NCBI RefSeq assembly: GCF_026262505.1
Contig: NC_067206.1
Span: forward strand, 35,913,896-35,977,895
Source: Trichomonas vaginalis G3
Lineage: Eukaryota > Parabasalia > Trichomonadida > Trichomonadidae
Length of the DNA: 64,000 nucleotides
Direction of reading: 5' to 3'
A program made the position numbers and the translations under genes. The notes under the pieces were generated by a model. It was not told the DNA's origin. It did no database searches and saw nothing but the letters and a program-made list of their open reading frames with translations. Of the stretch, positions 37,614 to 48,423 are shown piece by piece. Numbering within the stretch: the first letter of the stretch is position 1; each line of letters opens with the position of its first letter.

Positions 37614-37965
37614 TTTTATTTCGAAAAAGTAGCAATAATCGTAAAAGGGTATTGATAGGCTTGCTAAAGTAACTAATTTTAGCTGTCAAATACTTTTGTA
37701 TTTTGAAGTAAATTAGTATAAATTTGTTTTTACTTTTATTTCGAAAAAGTAGCAATAATCGTAAAAGGGTATTGATAGGCTTGCTAAAGTAACTAATTTT
37801 AGCTGTCAAATACTTTTGTATTTTGAAGTAAATTAGTATAAATTTGTTTTTACTTTTATTTCGAAAAAGTAGCAATAATCGTAAAAGGGTATTGATAGGC
37901 TTGCTAAAGTAACTAATTTTAGCTGTCAAATACTTTTGTATTTTGAAGTAAATTAGTATAAATTT
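37614..37965. repeat. 120 bp tandem repeat, three copies
   Basis: The block TTTCGAAAAAGTAGCAATAA begins at about 37620, 37740 and 37860, exactly 120 bp apart, and the copies are nearly identical. An ORF on the minus strand runs through all three (ending each unit in RLLLLFRNKSK), which is open because 120 is a multiple of three; I do not consider it a gene. The array lies at the end of the MULE and may be a subterminal satellite. Confidence 0.9.
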
Positions 37966-39570
37966 GATATTATTTTAACTCCCTTTGAAAACCTCAATTT
38001 TCCATACAGATGGAACGGGAATAGCATCCAATATTCCCTGAGAATGGTTGCGCATTCTCAGTTCCCTCTATATTTCGAACGAAGCTCTCATCGGTCTTTT
38101 TTTTTAATACTAAACGTTTTTTTTCCCTGTCACTTTTAGCTAAAATTTGGGTTTGCCCAAAAAAAATCTGATAAAAATGATCCCTTATGTGTTATATATT
38201 GATATTTTTCCGTAATTAAATTTCTAAAAAAGTTTACTTTTGAGATTTGTTGACAAAAATCCAATCATCGATTAATTAAAATATATGCTCATATATGTAT
38301 TACTCTCATAATGATAATAAAATTTTGGCCTAATTCGTTAATTTAAAATTGGAAAACTATTTTTCAAAGATTAAACAATGATAGTTATTTTCAGTTTACA
38401 AGGTTATTCGTACATAACATTTTGGCACTATGCTTATATGATGTTATAGTCGATGCCAAATATATTTTTTTACTGAGTGAAATTTGTCGATAACGAAGTT
38501 CAAATATGAAATATATTCTCCATTTCAAATCCATTATTTTATTAGTTTTGATGATTTATTCAAATTTCTTATGTAAAAACGATGCAAGCTGACTTTGTTG
38601 TCTGAATTCATAATTCATTATTTCCGAAAAAGCATATATTTATGTTATCAAGCAAATTATTAACAAATTATTTAGAAAATATAAAGTCTTGTAACCAACG
38701 ATTAATTTCTGATGGAAAATACTCGTATTCTTGTTTTTAATATTAATTTTGGATATACATCGTATATATAGTAATTTCCAAAAATGCAAACAAAATACTC
38801 CATAGAAAAATCAGAAATCGAAAAATGAAAAATCAACAGGAAATATTTTTGTTTCTATCTTTCGAAAATCGCATATACTACTAATGTAACATGCAAATTC
38901 AAATAATTTGCATCCGAAATAAGCCTGTATACATAAGCATTGTAATGACTTCATTTCATTTATCATTTTAACTTCATTTATCCTAATGATATATGCTTGC
39001 AATTGAAAATAAGGCATTTTCCATATATTTATCTCTTAAAATCAGCCTTACCGAATCTATATTTATGGGAAAAACAAGTCAAATACATTCTAGAAAGCGA
39101 TCCAATATTGAACCTTTGCAACATATATAATATAAGGTCATAGCGTGCATTAAGTTAAAGATTGAACATGTTTTTCATTATTGAAACCTTTGATGCGAAA
39201 TCATAGATGAACAACATTAAATTTAGCAAAAGAGGAAATATGTTAATTGTTTAGTATCTAAAATGTCCACTATACAAAGTCTTTAATGAAAATTATATCA
39301 ATAGGAACATTTTGAAATCTACTAAGTGAATCAACTGTATACAAATTTGTTTTCTATCTAATATTTATGATAATTCCCTATTTTTGGGTACTATTTTTAT
39401 GAATATACAATAGAGGAAAATTCAATATCTACGACCTAGCCTAAATCACAGCATAACAAATCAGTTTTGTTCAAAACATAGCATTTGATGAACAATTTAT
39501 TCAGTTCCACGCATTTTAAAACCTGATACACTGTCAAAAAAGTGCCATTTTTTCATGAAAATTTATTTGA
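37966..39570. other. AT-rich spacer, no supported gene
   Basis: About 1.6 kb between the tandem repeat and the BspA-like fragment. Several small ORFs look random. No RNA gene, repeat or transposon end that I can support. Confidence 0.45.
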
Positions 39571-40305
39571 ACTATTAGTTCTGAGACACTTACTATTTAT
39601 TATACTGGTAGCCAAAACATATCAATACCAGAATATTGCCCTAGAGATTCAATTAAATACATTGTTGTCGAGGAAGGATTTGAATTCCTCCCTGCTAACA
39701 CATTTTATAACTTTAAGAACTTAATAAATGTGTCTCTTCCTGAAACTCTTACTACTATTGATAACGAAGGATGTTTATTCACATCCTTTTTGAAACATCT
39801 ATTTATTCCAAAAAATATTACTAAATTTATAGATAATCCATTTGATCAATCGCATGTAGAAGAATTTGAAGTGGATAAAGATAATAAATGTTTTTGCTCG
39901 CAAAATGGTGTAATATTTTCCAAGGATATGAAGACTTTAATTGCTTATCCAAGATTCAAAAAAGATACCACTTATATAATTCCAAACACCGTAGTTAAAT
40001 TATTTCAAGCTTCAATGACACGATTTGTCTATTTAGAGAGAATTAGCATTCCTGATTCAGTTTCGACAATTGACCCTGCTTTCTTATATGATGTTGGGAG
40101 CAAGATAAAAGAGATTATTGTTTTTAGAAGTTTTGGACAGATGAAACTAAGCATTGCACCAACTTTAGCTTTTGAAAGAGCTGATTTCAAAGAAAATAAT
40201 ATAACCTATATATTTTCTTCTCAATATCCAGAATCTAACAAATGTCAGCCGCCATTTTCTCTATCTAGTAGTAGTTTACTATACTTTTATCTTAACTTAA
40301 AGTAA
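39571..40305 (+). pseudogene. BspA-like leucine-rich-repeat surface protein, 5'-truncated
   Basis: Open from 39571; the open frame continues upstream of the first ATG (at 39730 only GTG is available), so the 5' end is missing. The repeats follow the TpLRR/BspA style, e.g. SIPEYCPRDSIKYIVVEEGF, NVSLPETLTTIDN, FIPKNITKF, NGVIFSKDMKTLIAYPRF, YIIPNTVVKLF and ISIPDSVSTIDPAF. BspA-like proteins are a large trichomonad surface family thought to serve adhesion; intact members have a long repeat array and often a C-terminal membrane anchor, neither seen here. A decayed fragment is most likely. Confidence 0.65.
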
Positions 40306-40593
40306 AAATAATTACAATTTCTAAATTTTTACAGCATTACTCAATGACCTGATATACTAGTCAAATTTCATGATAAACTAATGCATATGCATATATCTAT
40401 CCGAATTATCATAATTTTTTTGCAGTTTCTGCTTGAAAGTTTGAGAATCTCTCTTTAAAATGTTATTTTGATTTAAATAATCATGTTATCATGCATTTCC
40501 TACTGATCAATGATATTGTAATATAATTTAGAATGTATATAAAAAATAGTTTTTGAAATGTGAAAATAATAATATAAAAAACTCTTTTTTACT

Positions 40594-43500
40594 TTATTTC
40601 TTTAAATTAATAGCAGAGAAATTCAACCTCTGAATACCTGGCTTGTTGAAAGGCAGAGGTTTTGGAAGTCCAGGCTTCGGAAGACCATTTCCATTAAGGT
40701 TCAACTGAAGTTTTGGCTTGTTTTCTTCTGTTTTTGGTTGTTCTGTTTTCGCTTTTTGTTTGATCATGTCATCAAAACTTTTACCACTTGGAACTTCGAA
40801 TTTACCAGATGAACTAAGATTGATGCCTTTGAAACTTGCACCTTCGATCTTGAAATCGGACTTGAAACCAAGTTCTTTCTTTGGTTCTTCTTTAGCTTTA
40901 ACTTCTTTAGTTTCTTTAACTTCTTTAGCTTCTTGGTTTTGGTTTTGGTTTGGAAGTTTAATTGGTAATTTAAGACCTGAATTAGATGAAGTTGGAAGTT
41001 TAAGTCCTAATGTTTGTTTTGGAGGTAACAATGAACTTAAATTATTTGGTTTTGACTCTGGTTGACTCTGTGGTGGTTTTAATGAACTGAAATTAGGTTT
41101 ATTTGGTAATTTAAGTCCTAATGATGGTTTGTTTTCTTCTGATTTTTGTGGTGGTTTCAATGAACTTAAATCTGGTTTATTTTGTGTTGGATTTGAAAGA
41201 GATTTTCCTAATTTAAGTGACTGAAAATCTGCTTTTGGTTTATCTCCTTTTGAAAGAGGAATTGGTTTAATTGTCAATGCACCTTGCACTTGTCCTTTGT
41301 TTGAATCATTTGAAAGAGAAAGTGCAATTGGTTTTGGTGCATTAGAAAGTGGTGTTTTATTGTTCAAATTTAAGTTCAAGTTCAAACTGAATTTTGGTTT
41401 GTTTTCTTCTGCTTTATTAACTTTTTGTTTGATCATGTCATCAAAACTTTTACCACTTGGAACTTCGAATTTGCCTGATGAACTAAGATTGATGCCTTTG
41501 AAACTTGCACCTTCGATCTTGAAATCGGACTTGAAGCCAAGTTCTTTCTTTGGTTCTTCTTTAGCTTTAACTTCTTTAGATTCTTTAACTTCTTTAGCTT
41601 CTTTAGCTTCTTGGTTTTGGTTTTGGTTTGGAAGTTTAATTGGTAATTTAAGACCTGAATTAGATGAAGTTGGAAGTTTAAGTCCTAATGTTTGTTTTGG
41701 AGGTAACAATGAACTTAAGTTATTTGGTTTTGTTTCTTCTGATTTCTGTGGTAGTTTTAATGCACTAAAATTAGGTTTGTTGAGTGGTTTTTGTTCATTA
41801 GAAGAAGAACTCTGTTGTTTGTTTCCTAGATTTGGTTTCAATGCACTGAAATCAGGTTTCTTAGCTGAATTTATCTTAGTAATCATTGCCAAAGGAGTTA
41901 CATCAGCAATTGATGATTCTCTTATCTCTTTCTCTGTTGCAAGAGCTGATTTAGTCACAGCAGGAGGAGTAGGAGGTGGCGGAGGTTCCTTTCTAAGTTT
42001 GTCAATGGAAAGAGCGAGTTTTGGAACGTCATCTCCTGATTTGTGCAATGCGTTGATTGATACAGATGCAAGAGATGATCCTTTGCTAATATTTAATCCG
42101 GCCAAACTTGGTTTCTTTCCATCATTTGAAAGAGAAAGTGCAATTGGTTTTGGTGCATTAGAAAGTGGTGTTTTATTGTTCAAATTTAAGTTCAAGTTCA
42201 AACTGAATTTTGGTTTGTTTTCTTCTGCTTTATTAACTTTTTGTTTGATCATGTCATCAAAACTTTTACCACTTGGAACTTCGAATTTGCCTGATGAACT
42301 AAGATTGATGCCTTTGAAACTTGCACCTTCGATCTTGAAATCGGACTTGAAGCCAAGTTCTTTCTTTGGTTCTTCTTTAGCTTTAACTTCTTTAGTTTCT
42401 TTAACTTCTTTAGCTTCTTGGTTTTGGTTTTGGTTTTGGTTTGGAAGTTTAATTGGTAATTTAAGACCTGAATTAGATGAAGTTGGAAGTTTAAGTCCTA
42501 ATGTTTGTTTTGGAGGTAACAATGAACTTAAATTATTTGGTTTTGATTCTGTTTGACTCTGTGGTGGTTTTAATGAACTGAAATTAGGTTTATTTGGTAA
42601 TTTAAGTCCTAATGATGGTTTGTTTTCTTCTGATTTTTGTGGTGGTTTCAATGAACTTAAATCTGGTTTATTTTGTGTTGGATTTTGGGATTTAGCAACA
42701 TCATTTAAGGAAACACCCAAAGGAACTAATGGATTATTTTGTTGTGAGTGAACTTGTTCTGGAATCTTGACATTTATTTCTGAAGGCATGTTTTTAATTA
42801 ATTCCTGTGTTTTTTCTGGAAGTTTATCTATTACTGATTTTCCTTCTTGTTTCTGGAGTTTTTCAGGAATTGTTACATGTATTTGGCCAAATGATGATGT
42901 CTTTTCTTCTTGTTTCTGGAGTTTTTCAGGAATTGAAACATGGATTTGTCCAAAACTGGAAATTTTTTCTTCTTGTTTTTGTGTTTTTTCAGGAATTGAA
43001 ACGTGAATTTGTCCAAATGTAGAAAGTGGCTTTTCTTCTTGTTTATTTGCTAGTTTCTCTGGAATTGTTACATGTATTTGTCCAAATGAGGATAACGATT
43101 TTTCATCTGTCACTTTTTGTTCTGTCACTTTTTCATTTTGACCTTTTTGAGGCAATGTTACATGAATTTGTCCGAAAGAGGATAATGGCTGATTCTCTTC
43201 TTTCTTTTGTGTTTTCTCTGGAAGAGTTACATGGATCTGACCAAAGCTAGACAATGGTTGGTTCTCTTCTTTCTTTTCTGGAAGAGTTACGTGGATTTGT
43301 CCGAAACTTGACAAATTTTGTTGTTCAGAATCATTTGAAACTTCTAATGATTTAGATGGTTGTCTCATTAATCCAAATCCTTTCTTAGGAAGCTTTAAAT
43401 CAAGCTTGACTCCTGGTGCGGAAATTGCTTTTTCCTCTGTTTTTGTGACAGAATTTGTCACTTTTGGTTTTTCTTCAATTTTATTTTGATTTGATTGAAT

Positions 43501-46500
43501 TGGTTTTGGAGCAATTCCGAGTTTTGGCTTCTCTTCATTTTCTTCTTTCTTCTGCGAAAGATTCAAAGAGATTCCGCCTAATCCAAGCTTTGGTTTTCCA
43601 TCATTTTGTTCAGCTTGGTTTGAAGGAAGTTTAGGAATGTTTAGAGTGAATTTCGGTGGCTCTTGTGATTCGTTTGAAGGAACTTTTCCGAGTTTCATTC
43701 CTCCAAGACTGAACTTTGGTTTTTCATCTGATTGGAGATGATTTCCAAGGTTTAGTTTCAGTCCTCCCAATCCAAGTTTTGGCTTCTCTTCAGTTGATTG
43801 ATTTGATGGAGATTTACCAAGATTTAAAGAAAGTTTTGGCTTCTCTTCAGTTGATTGATTTGATGGAGAATGTGCGAGTTTAATTCCACCTAATTGAAGC
43901 TTTGGTTTCTCTTCTGATTGTGGTTTATTTCCTAAGTTTAGTGAAATTCCACCTGTTCCTAATTTCGGTTTTTCTTCTGTTTGATTTGATTTAGGAAGAT
44001 TTAATCCAAGTTTTGGTTTGTTCTCTTCTGATGTTTGTTGCCCTAATGTGATTCCACCTAATCCAAGTGTTGGTTTCTCAACGTTTTGTGATGAAGATAA
44101 TTTTGGTTTTTCTTCTGTTTGCTGTTTATTTCCGAAGTTAAGAGAAATTCCTCCTAAACCAAGTTTTGGTTTTTCATCAGAAGTTTGACTTGAAGAAACA
44201 TTTCCTAATTTGATTCCGCCTTCACTAAGTTTTGGCTTTTCTTCTGTCTGTGATTTACTTCCTAAGTTTAATTTCAGTCCACCTAATTGGAGTTTTGGCT
44301 TTTCTTCTGTTTGTTGATTTGATGGAGATTTAGGAAGATTTGGAGAAAGTTTTGGCTTCTCTTCATTTGATGGAGATTGTGCAAGTTTGATACCACCTAA
44401 TGAAAGCTTTGGTTTTTCTTCTGTTGAATTAGAAGGAGATTGACCTAATTTGATTCCTCTTAATTGGAATTTAGGTTTCTCTTCTGTCTGTGATTTACTT
44501 CCTAAGTTTAATTTAATTCCACCGAGTTGAAGCTTTGGTTTCTCTTCTGTTTGTGTTTCTGTCTGTGGTTTATTTCCTAAGTTTAATTTCAATCCTCCTA
44601 ATTGGAGTTTTGGTTTTTCTTCTGTTGATTGATTTTGATTTGATGGAGATTTAGGAAGATTTAGAGAAAGTTTTGGTTTCTCTTCTGTTTGTGGTTTATT
44701 TCCTAAGTTTAATGAAATTCCGCCTGTTCCCAATTTCGGTTTCTCTTCTGTTGAATTTGATGGAGATTTACCGAGATTCAATCCAAGTTTTGGTTTCTCT
44801 TCAGAAGAAGGTTGAGATTTTCCTAAGTTGAGATTAATTCCTGACTTTGGTTTTTCCAATGGTTGATTTGGTTGAGAATTACCGAGTTTGATTCCACCAA
44901 GTTGAAGTTTTGGTTTCTCTTCTGATTGTGGTTTATTTCCTAAGTTCAATGAAATTCCACCTGTTCCTAATTTGATTCCACCTAATTGAAGCTTTGGTTT
45001 CTCTTCTGTTTGTGGTTTACTTCCTAAGTTTAGTTTGATTCCTCCTAATTGAAGTTTTGGCTTCTCTTCTGTTGAATTAGAAGGAGATTGACCTAATTTG
45101 ATGCCTCCTAATTGGAGTTTTGGCTTCTCTTCTGTTTGTGTTTCTGTCTGTGGTTTATTTCCTAAGTTTAATTTAATTCCACCAAGTTGAAGCTTTGGTT
45201 TCTCTTCTGTTGATTGATTTGATGGAGATTTAGGAAGATTTAGAGAAAGTTTTGGTTTTTCTTCATTTGAATTTGATGGAGATTGTGCGAGTTTAATTCC
45301 ACCTAATGAAAGTTTTGGTTTCTCTTCTGATTGTGGTTTATTTCCTAAGTTCAATGAAATTCCACCTGTTCCTAATTTTGGTTTTTCTTCTGTTTGATTT
45401 GATGGAGCTTTAGGAAGATTAAATCCTAGCTTTGGTTTTTCTTCTGTAGATTGATTAGAAGGAGATTTGCCAAGATTTAGAGAAAGTTTTGGTTTCTCTT
45501 CTGTTGATGGTTTTCCAAGATTTAAGCTTAATTTCGGTTTCTCTTCTGATTTTTGATTTGATTGTGTCTGTCCGAGTTTGATTCCACCTAATTGAAGTTT
45601 TGGTTTCTCTTCTGATTTTTGATTTGATTGTGTCTGTCCGAGTTTGATTCCACCTAATTGAAGTTTTGGTTTCTCTTCTGTAGACTGATTTGAAGGAGAT
45701 TTACCAAGGTTCAAACTTAACTTTGGCTTTTCTTCAGAAGTTTGACTTGATGGAGATTTAGGAAGATTTAATCCTAATTTTGGTTTTTCTTCTGTTGATT
45801 GATTAGAAGGAGATTTACCAAGATTTAGAGAAAGTTTTGGCTTTTCTTCTGTAGAAGGAGATTTACCAAGGTTCAAACTTAACTTTGGCTTTTCTTCTGT
45901 TGATGGAGATTTAGGAAGATTTAATCCTAATTTTGGTTTCTCTTCTGTTGAATTAGATGGTGTCTGTCCGATTTTGATTCCACCTAATTGAAGCTTAGGT
46001 TTTTCTTCTGTAGATGGAGATTTACCGAGGTTCAAGCCAAGTTTAGGTTTCTCTTCTGTTGAATTAGAAGGAGATTTAGGAAGGTTCAAGCCAAGTTTAG
46101 GTTTTTCTTCTGAAGCTTGGTTTGAAGGTAACTTCATGCCAAGTTTCAGTCCTGTAGATGGTTGCGATTTCTCTTCAGAAGCAGCTTGGATATTTGATAA
46201 TGGCTTTGAAGAAGGAAGCTTCAATGAAAGACCGCCTGTAGCTGGTTTGTCTTGAGCTGCTTCGGAAATGTTAGATAATGGCTTTGAAGAAGAAAGTTTC
46301 ATTCCTAATCCAAGACCGTTTCCTCCGATTGCTGGTTTCGCCTCAGAGTTTGGTGTAGATGGCTTCAAGCTAAATTGGTTGTTCATTGCAGTAAGCTTTG
46401 GCTTCGAATCTGTATTTGACTCGGCCTTATTTTCATTTTCTTGGCCTGATTTAGCAAGTAAGTTATCAGCTGGCTTAAGAGGATTCTTGAGTGATAATGA

Positions 46501-46884
46501 TATTGTTGGAGCTGTTTGATTATTTGCATCTTTATTTTCAATACTTGGAAATTGGCCAATAGTGGATAATTTATTATCTTGACCTGCAGGTTGTTCAGAT
46601 TTTTGTTGGACAGCGATATTAGATGCAGAATTGTTAATTGTTAATTGCTGATTTTGAGAAACAGAAGCATTTAATGGTGCTGGTGTCTCTTGTTTAGGAA
46701 TGTATGGTTCGTTAGTGATTTGGCGCTGCTGATTCTGTAAAACAGACAAAACAGGATTACGCGTTACAACACAGTCCGCCATGTCTGGCGGTATCTTGAA
46801 GGGATCTGGATTGAACCCCCAATCTATGTTTTGTTTCTGACGAAACAAATGTATTCTTCGTTTCGGCGCTGCCTGAGAGTCCAT
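40594..46884 (-). CDS. Giant repetitive low-complexity protein, 2096 aa (host)
   Basis: From MDSQAAPKRRIHLFRQKQN (ATG at 46884) the protein has a short non-repetitive head (DWGFNPDPFKIPPDMADCVV), then about 900 residues of degenerate units of the kind TEEKPKLGLNLGKSPSNQ and EEKPKLQLGGIKLGQ, then a block of SSFGQIHVTLPEK units (about eight, 43000-43300), and three near-identical long cassettes containing KKELGFKSDFKIEGASFKG and SGKFEVPSGKSFDDMIKQK. There is no membrane segment or signal peptide. Repeated S-x-FGQ units and unfolded, Lys/Ser-rich style recall FG nucleoporins, but typical FG spacing is not seen. A cytoskeletal or scaffold protein is also possible. The cassette copies show recent duplication. 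Confidence 0.6.
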   Translation of the reverse strand: MDSQAAPKRRIHLFRQKQNIDWGFNPDPFKIPPDMADCVVTRNPVLSVLQNQQRQITNEPYIPKQETPAPLNASVSQNQQLTINNSASNIAVQQKSEQPAGQDNKLSTIGQFPSIENKDANNQTAPTISLSLKNPLKPADNLLAKSGQENENKAESNTDSKPKLTAMNNQFSLKPSTPNSEAKPAIGGNGLGLGMKLSSSKPLSNISEAAQDKPATGGLSLKLPSSKPLSNIQAASEEKSQPSTGLKLGMKLPSNQASEEKPKLGLNLPKSPSNSTEEKPKLGLNLGKSPSTEEKPKLQLGGIKIGQTPSNSTEEKPKLGLNLPKSPSTEEKPKLSLNLGKSPSTEEKPKLSLNLGKSPSNQSTEEKPKLGLNLPKSPSSQTSEEKPKLSLNLGKSPSNQSTEEKPKLQLGGIKLGQTQSNQKSEEKPKLQLGGIKLGQTQSNQKSEEKPKLSLNLGKPSTEEKPKLSLNLGKSPSNQSTEEKPKLGFNLPKAPSNQTEEKPKLGTGGISLNLGNKPQSEEKPKLSLGGIKLAQSPSNSNEEKPKLSLNLPKSPSNQSTEEKPKLQLGGIKLNLGNKPQTETQTEEKPKLQLGGIKLGQSPSNSTEEKPKLQLGGIKLNLGSKPQTEEKPKLQLGGIKLGTGGISLNLGNKPQSEEKPKLQLGGIKLGNSQPNQPLEKPKSGINLNLGKSQPSSEEKPKLGLNLGKSPSNSTEEKPKLGTGGISLNLGNKPQTEEKPKLSLNLPKSPSNQNQSTEEKPKLQLGGLKLNLGNKPQTETQTEEKPKLQLGGIKLNLGSKSQTEEKPKFQLRGIKLGQSPSNSTEEKPKLSLGGIKLAQSPSNEEKPKLSPNLPKSPSNQQTEEKPKLQLGGLKLNLGSKSQTEEKPKLSEGGIKLGNVSSSQTSDEKPKLGLGGISLNFGNKQQTEEKPKLSSSQNVEKPTLGLGGITLGQQTSEENKPKLGLNLPKSNQTEEKPKLGTGGISLNLGNKPQSEEKPKLQLGGIKLAHSPSNQSTEEKPKLSLNLGKSPSNQSTEEKPKLGLGGLKLNLGNHLQSDEKPKFSLGGMKLGKVPSNESQEPPKFTLNIPKLPSNQAEQNDGKPKLGLGGISLNLSQKKEENEEKPKLGIAPKPIQSNQNKIEEKPKVTNSVTKTEEKAISAPGVKLDLKLPKKGFGLMRQPSKSLEVSNDSEQQNLSSFGQIHVTLPEKKEENQPLSSFGQIHVTLPEKTQKKEENQPLSSFGQIHVTLPQKGQNEKVTEQKVTDEKSLSSFGQIHVTIPEKLANKQEEKPLSTFGQIHVSIPEKTQKQEEKISSFGQIHVSIPEKLQKQEEKTSSFGQIHVTIPEKLQKQEGKSVIDKLPEKTQELIKNMPSEINVKIPEQVHSQQNNPLVPLGVSLNDVAKSQNPTQNKPDLSSLKPPQKSEENKPSLGLKLPNKPNFSSLKPPQSQTESKPNNLSSLLPPKQTLGLKLPTSSNSGLKLPIKLPNQNQNQNQEAKEVKETKEVKAKEEPKKELGFKSDFKIEGASFKGINLSSSGKFEVPSGKSFDDMIKQKVNKAEENKPKFSLNLNLNLNNKTPLSNAPKPIALSLSNDGKKPSLAGLNISKGSSLASVSINALHKSGDDVPKLALSIDKLRKEPPPPPTPPAVTKSALATEKEIRESSIADVTPLAMITKINSAKKPDFSALKPNLGNKQQSSSSNEQKPLNKPNFSALKLPQKSEETKPNNLSSLLPPKQTLGLKLPTSSNSGLKLPIKLPNQNQNQEAKEAKEVKESKEVKAKEEPKKELGFKSDFKIEGASFKGINLSSSGKFEVPSGKSFDDMIKQKVNKAEENKPKFSLNLNLNLNNKTPLSNAPKPIALSLSNDSNKGQVQGALTIKPIPLSKGDKPKADFQSLKLGKSLSNPTQNKPDLSSLKPPQKSEENKPSLGLKLPNKPNFSSLKPPQSQPESKPNNLSSLLPPKQTLGLKLPTSSNSGLKLPIKLPNQNQNQEAKEVKETKEVKAKEEPKKELGFKSDFKIEGASFKGINLSSSGKFEVPSGKSFDDMIKQKAKTEQPKTEENKPKLQLNLNGNGLPKPGLPKPLPFNKPGIQRLNFSAINLKK
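40741..42560. repeat. Three long coding cassettes with near-identical DNA
   Basis: Stretches centred near 40880, 41520 and 42320 carry the same coding sequence for the KKELGFKSDFKIEGASFKG cassette and its flanking NQNQNQEAKEVKE region, with only a few differences. This is a recent internal duplication within the host gene. Confidence 0.85.
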
Positions 46885-47723
46885 CCTAAGTTTTTTTTTT
46901 ACAAAATCTCTTATCGTTGGTAGAGTCCACAATTTTTAAAATATTATGGAACTTGATTACTGTAAATAATTAAAAAGCGTGACTTATATGATGGAATTTT
47001 TAAGTAAAAAGCAATAAGTTTTATGATAGAAGGTGGAAATTTTAGCAAAATCTCCTAAATTTTACATGATTCATCACGAATTAGGTATTTATGTCATATA
47101 AAAGTCTTTGGTTTAGCTAAGTTGTTGTAGTTTTATTGATACTAACCTGAAAAATTCAAATGATATTCCACTCATTCAATTTCCATTCTGATTAATGCTT
47201 GAATTGGTCCTAATGTAATGCATCATCTCTCATCTATGCGTAGACATGCAACACGAATTGGATAACAAATATGAATCATTAAATTTATTCAATTTAATCT
47301 CAGATAATGAATTTACAAAAGCCATAATGATGAGCAAATTGTTTCTTGGTGTGTTAAGCGCATAATCAGTATCCAATTTTTGTCTTTTAATAAGTGCGTT
47401 TTCATGATCTCAATTTTCTCAATTTTATATGTGCGACGGCAGAATAAATAAACACTGTCATATTCAAAATTGTCACATTTTGGCACGAAGAAATTAATAA
47501 AAACTCGTGGATAATGAGCTATCTGATATTCAGTAGTTATAGAGTTGTGTAATATCTGTATAGATCTGCTTGTACGAATCGTTCAATTCGCTGCTGGACA
47601 ATATCAACGTCACAAATCATATTGGTTAAACGGAAATTTCCATTTAAATGAAATAACATGATGCACCATTATCACAGGATAGTGTAGAATGAATGCGATC
47701 AAATTCTCATGATTCAGATCCGA
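46885..47723. other. Host spacer up to the Polinton B end
   Basis: About 840 bp of AT-rich DNA between the repeat-protein start and the Polinton B terminal repeat. No ORF, RNA gene or repeat that I can support. Confidence 0.5.
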
Positions 47724-47830
47724 GTAGTAGGATATGACGGGTTTTGTGACTTTTTTTGTTACATCTATATATAGACGATGCATTAAAATATATTTATTTA
47801 TAAACCATTAAAAAAATTAAAGTTATTTTT
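47724..47830 (+). repeat. Terminal inverted repeat of Polinton B
   Basis: Matches 452 down to about 350 in inverse orientation, including TGTGACTTTTTTTGTTACAT, CTATATATAGACGATG and an A/T-rich tail, with several differences. The inner limit is not sharp because both copies become very AT-rich. Confidence 0.75.
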
Positions 47831-47860
47831 AAAATAATTTATTTTTTTATTCTTACATAA

Positions 47861-48235
47861 ATGACCCAACAAGTAAAACCAGATAAAATAGATTATCGAA
47901 TTTTAGAGGATGGTGTTCCTGTTTATATTCAAAGATTTAAAGGGAAGCAATATTATAGAATTGTTAATCCTGAATATCTTAAACATCAATTTAAAAAGGA
48001 AGACTGTGAATTATTAAACGCTAATGAATATGAAAATGCTAAATCAAAACTGAGATATAAATATATTGGAAGTGATGAAAGGTGTAAAGATAAAGTTTAT
48101 TCAGTTTCATATAATAACTGGCACACGTTAGGGATAAGAAAACATTTAGGAGATTATGGGAAATGTTCTGAATTCTTTAAATCTAGTATGTACGAGAGAG
48201 TAAAAGAAATTAGAAATAATTATTTTCATGAATAA
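47861..48235 (+). CDS. Polinton B terminal-gene family protein, 124 aa
   Basis: Starts MTQQVKPDKIDYRILEDGVP from the ATG after TTTTTTTATTCTTACATAA. It has HQFKKEDCELLNANEYENAK and a later YSVSYNNWHTLGIRKHLGDY; the small ORF at 172-303 shares the first of these. Basic and aromatic throughout, with no membrane segment. The family lies next to the terminal repeat at both ends of the elements seen here, perhaps with a role at the termini; that is inference. The gene is absent between the repeat and the ORF in the left copy, so it was gained or lost in one of the two. Confidence 0.55.
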   Translation: MTQQVKPDKIDYRILEDGVPVYIQRFKGKQYYRIVNPEYLKHQFKKEDCELLNANEYENAKSKLRYKYIGSDERCKDKVYSVSYNNWHTLGIRKHLGDYGKCSEFFKSSMYERVKEIRNNYFHE

Positions 48236-48305
48236 AAGATTCACTACCATAATGAAATAAAAAATAATTTATTTTTTTATCTTTTATAAAAGAAGCTATA
48301 TATAG

Positions 48306-48380
48306 ATGATGTCAGATATTCCGCGATTAATTAAACATTGTTTAAATCCCGAATGGGTTAAACTTCTTACGAAAAATTAA
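48306..48380 (+). CDS. 24 aa ORF matching the left Polinton B copy
   Basis: MMSDIPRLIKHCLNPEWVKL is nearly identical to the first twenty residues of the ORF at 172-303, and the DNA before it (AGCTATATATAGATGATG) also matches. It marks a duplicated stretch next to the terminal repeat. Whether it is translated is unknown. Confidence 0.4.
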   Translation: MMSDIPRLIKHCLNPEWVKLLTKN

Positions 48381-48423
48381 AACTTAGTTATGTTTATTAT
48401 TTTATTTTTTTATTTTGTATGAA

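Noticed and set aside
37519-37929. 136 aa minus-strand ORF across the 120 bp tandem repeat
   Set aside because: Open only because 120 is a multiple of three; the composition is that of AT-rich DNA.
40718-46519. Plus-strand ORFs of up to 419 aa opposite the giant repeat protein
   Set aside because: Shadows of the repetitive minus-strand coding sequence.
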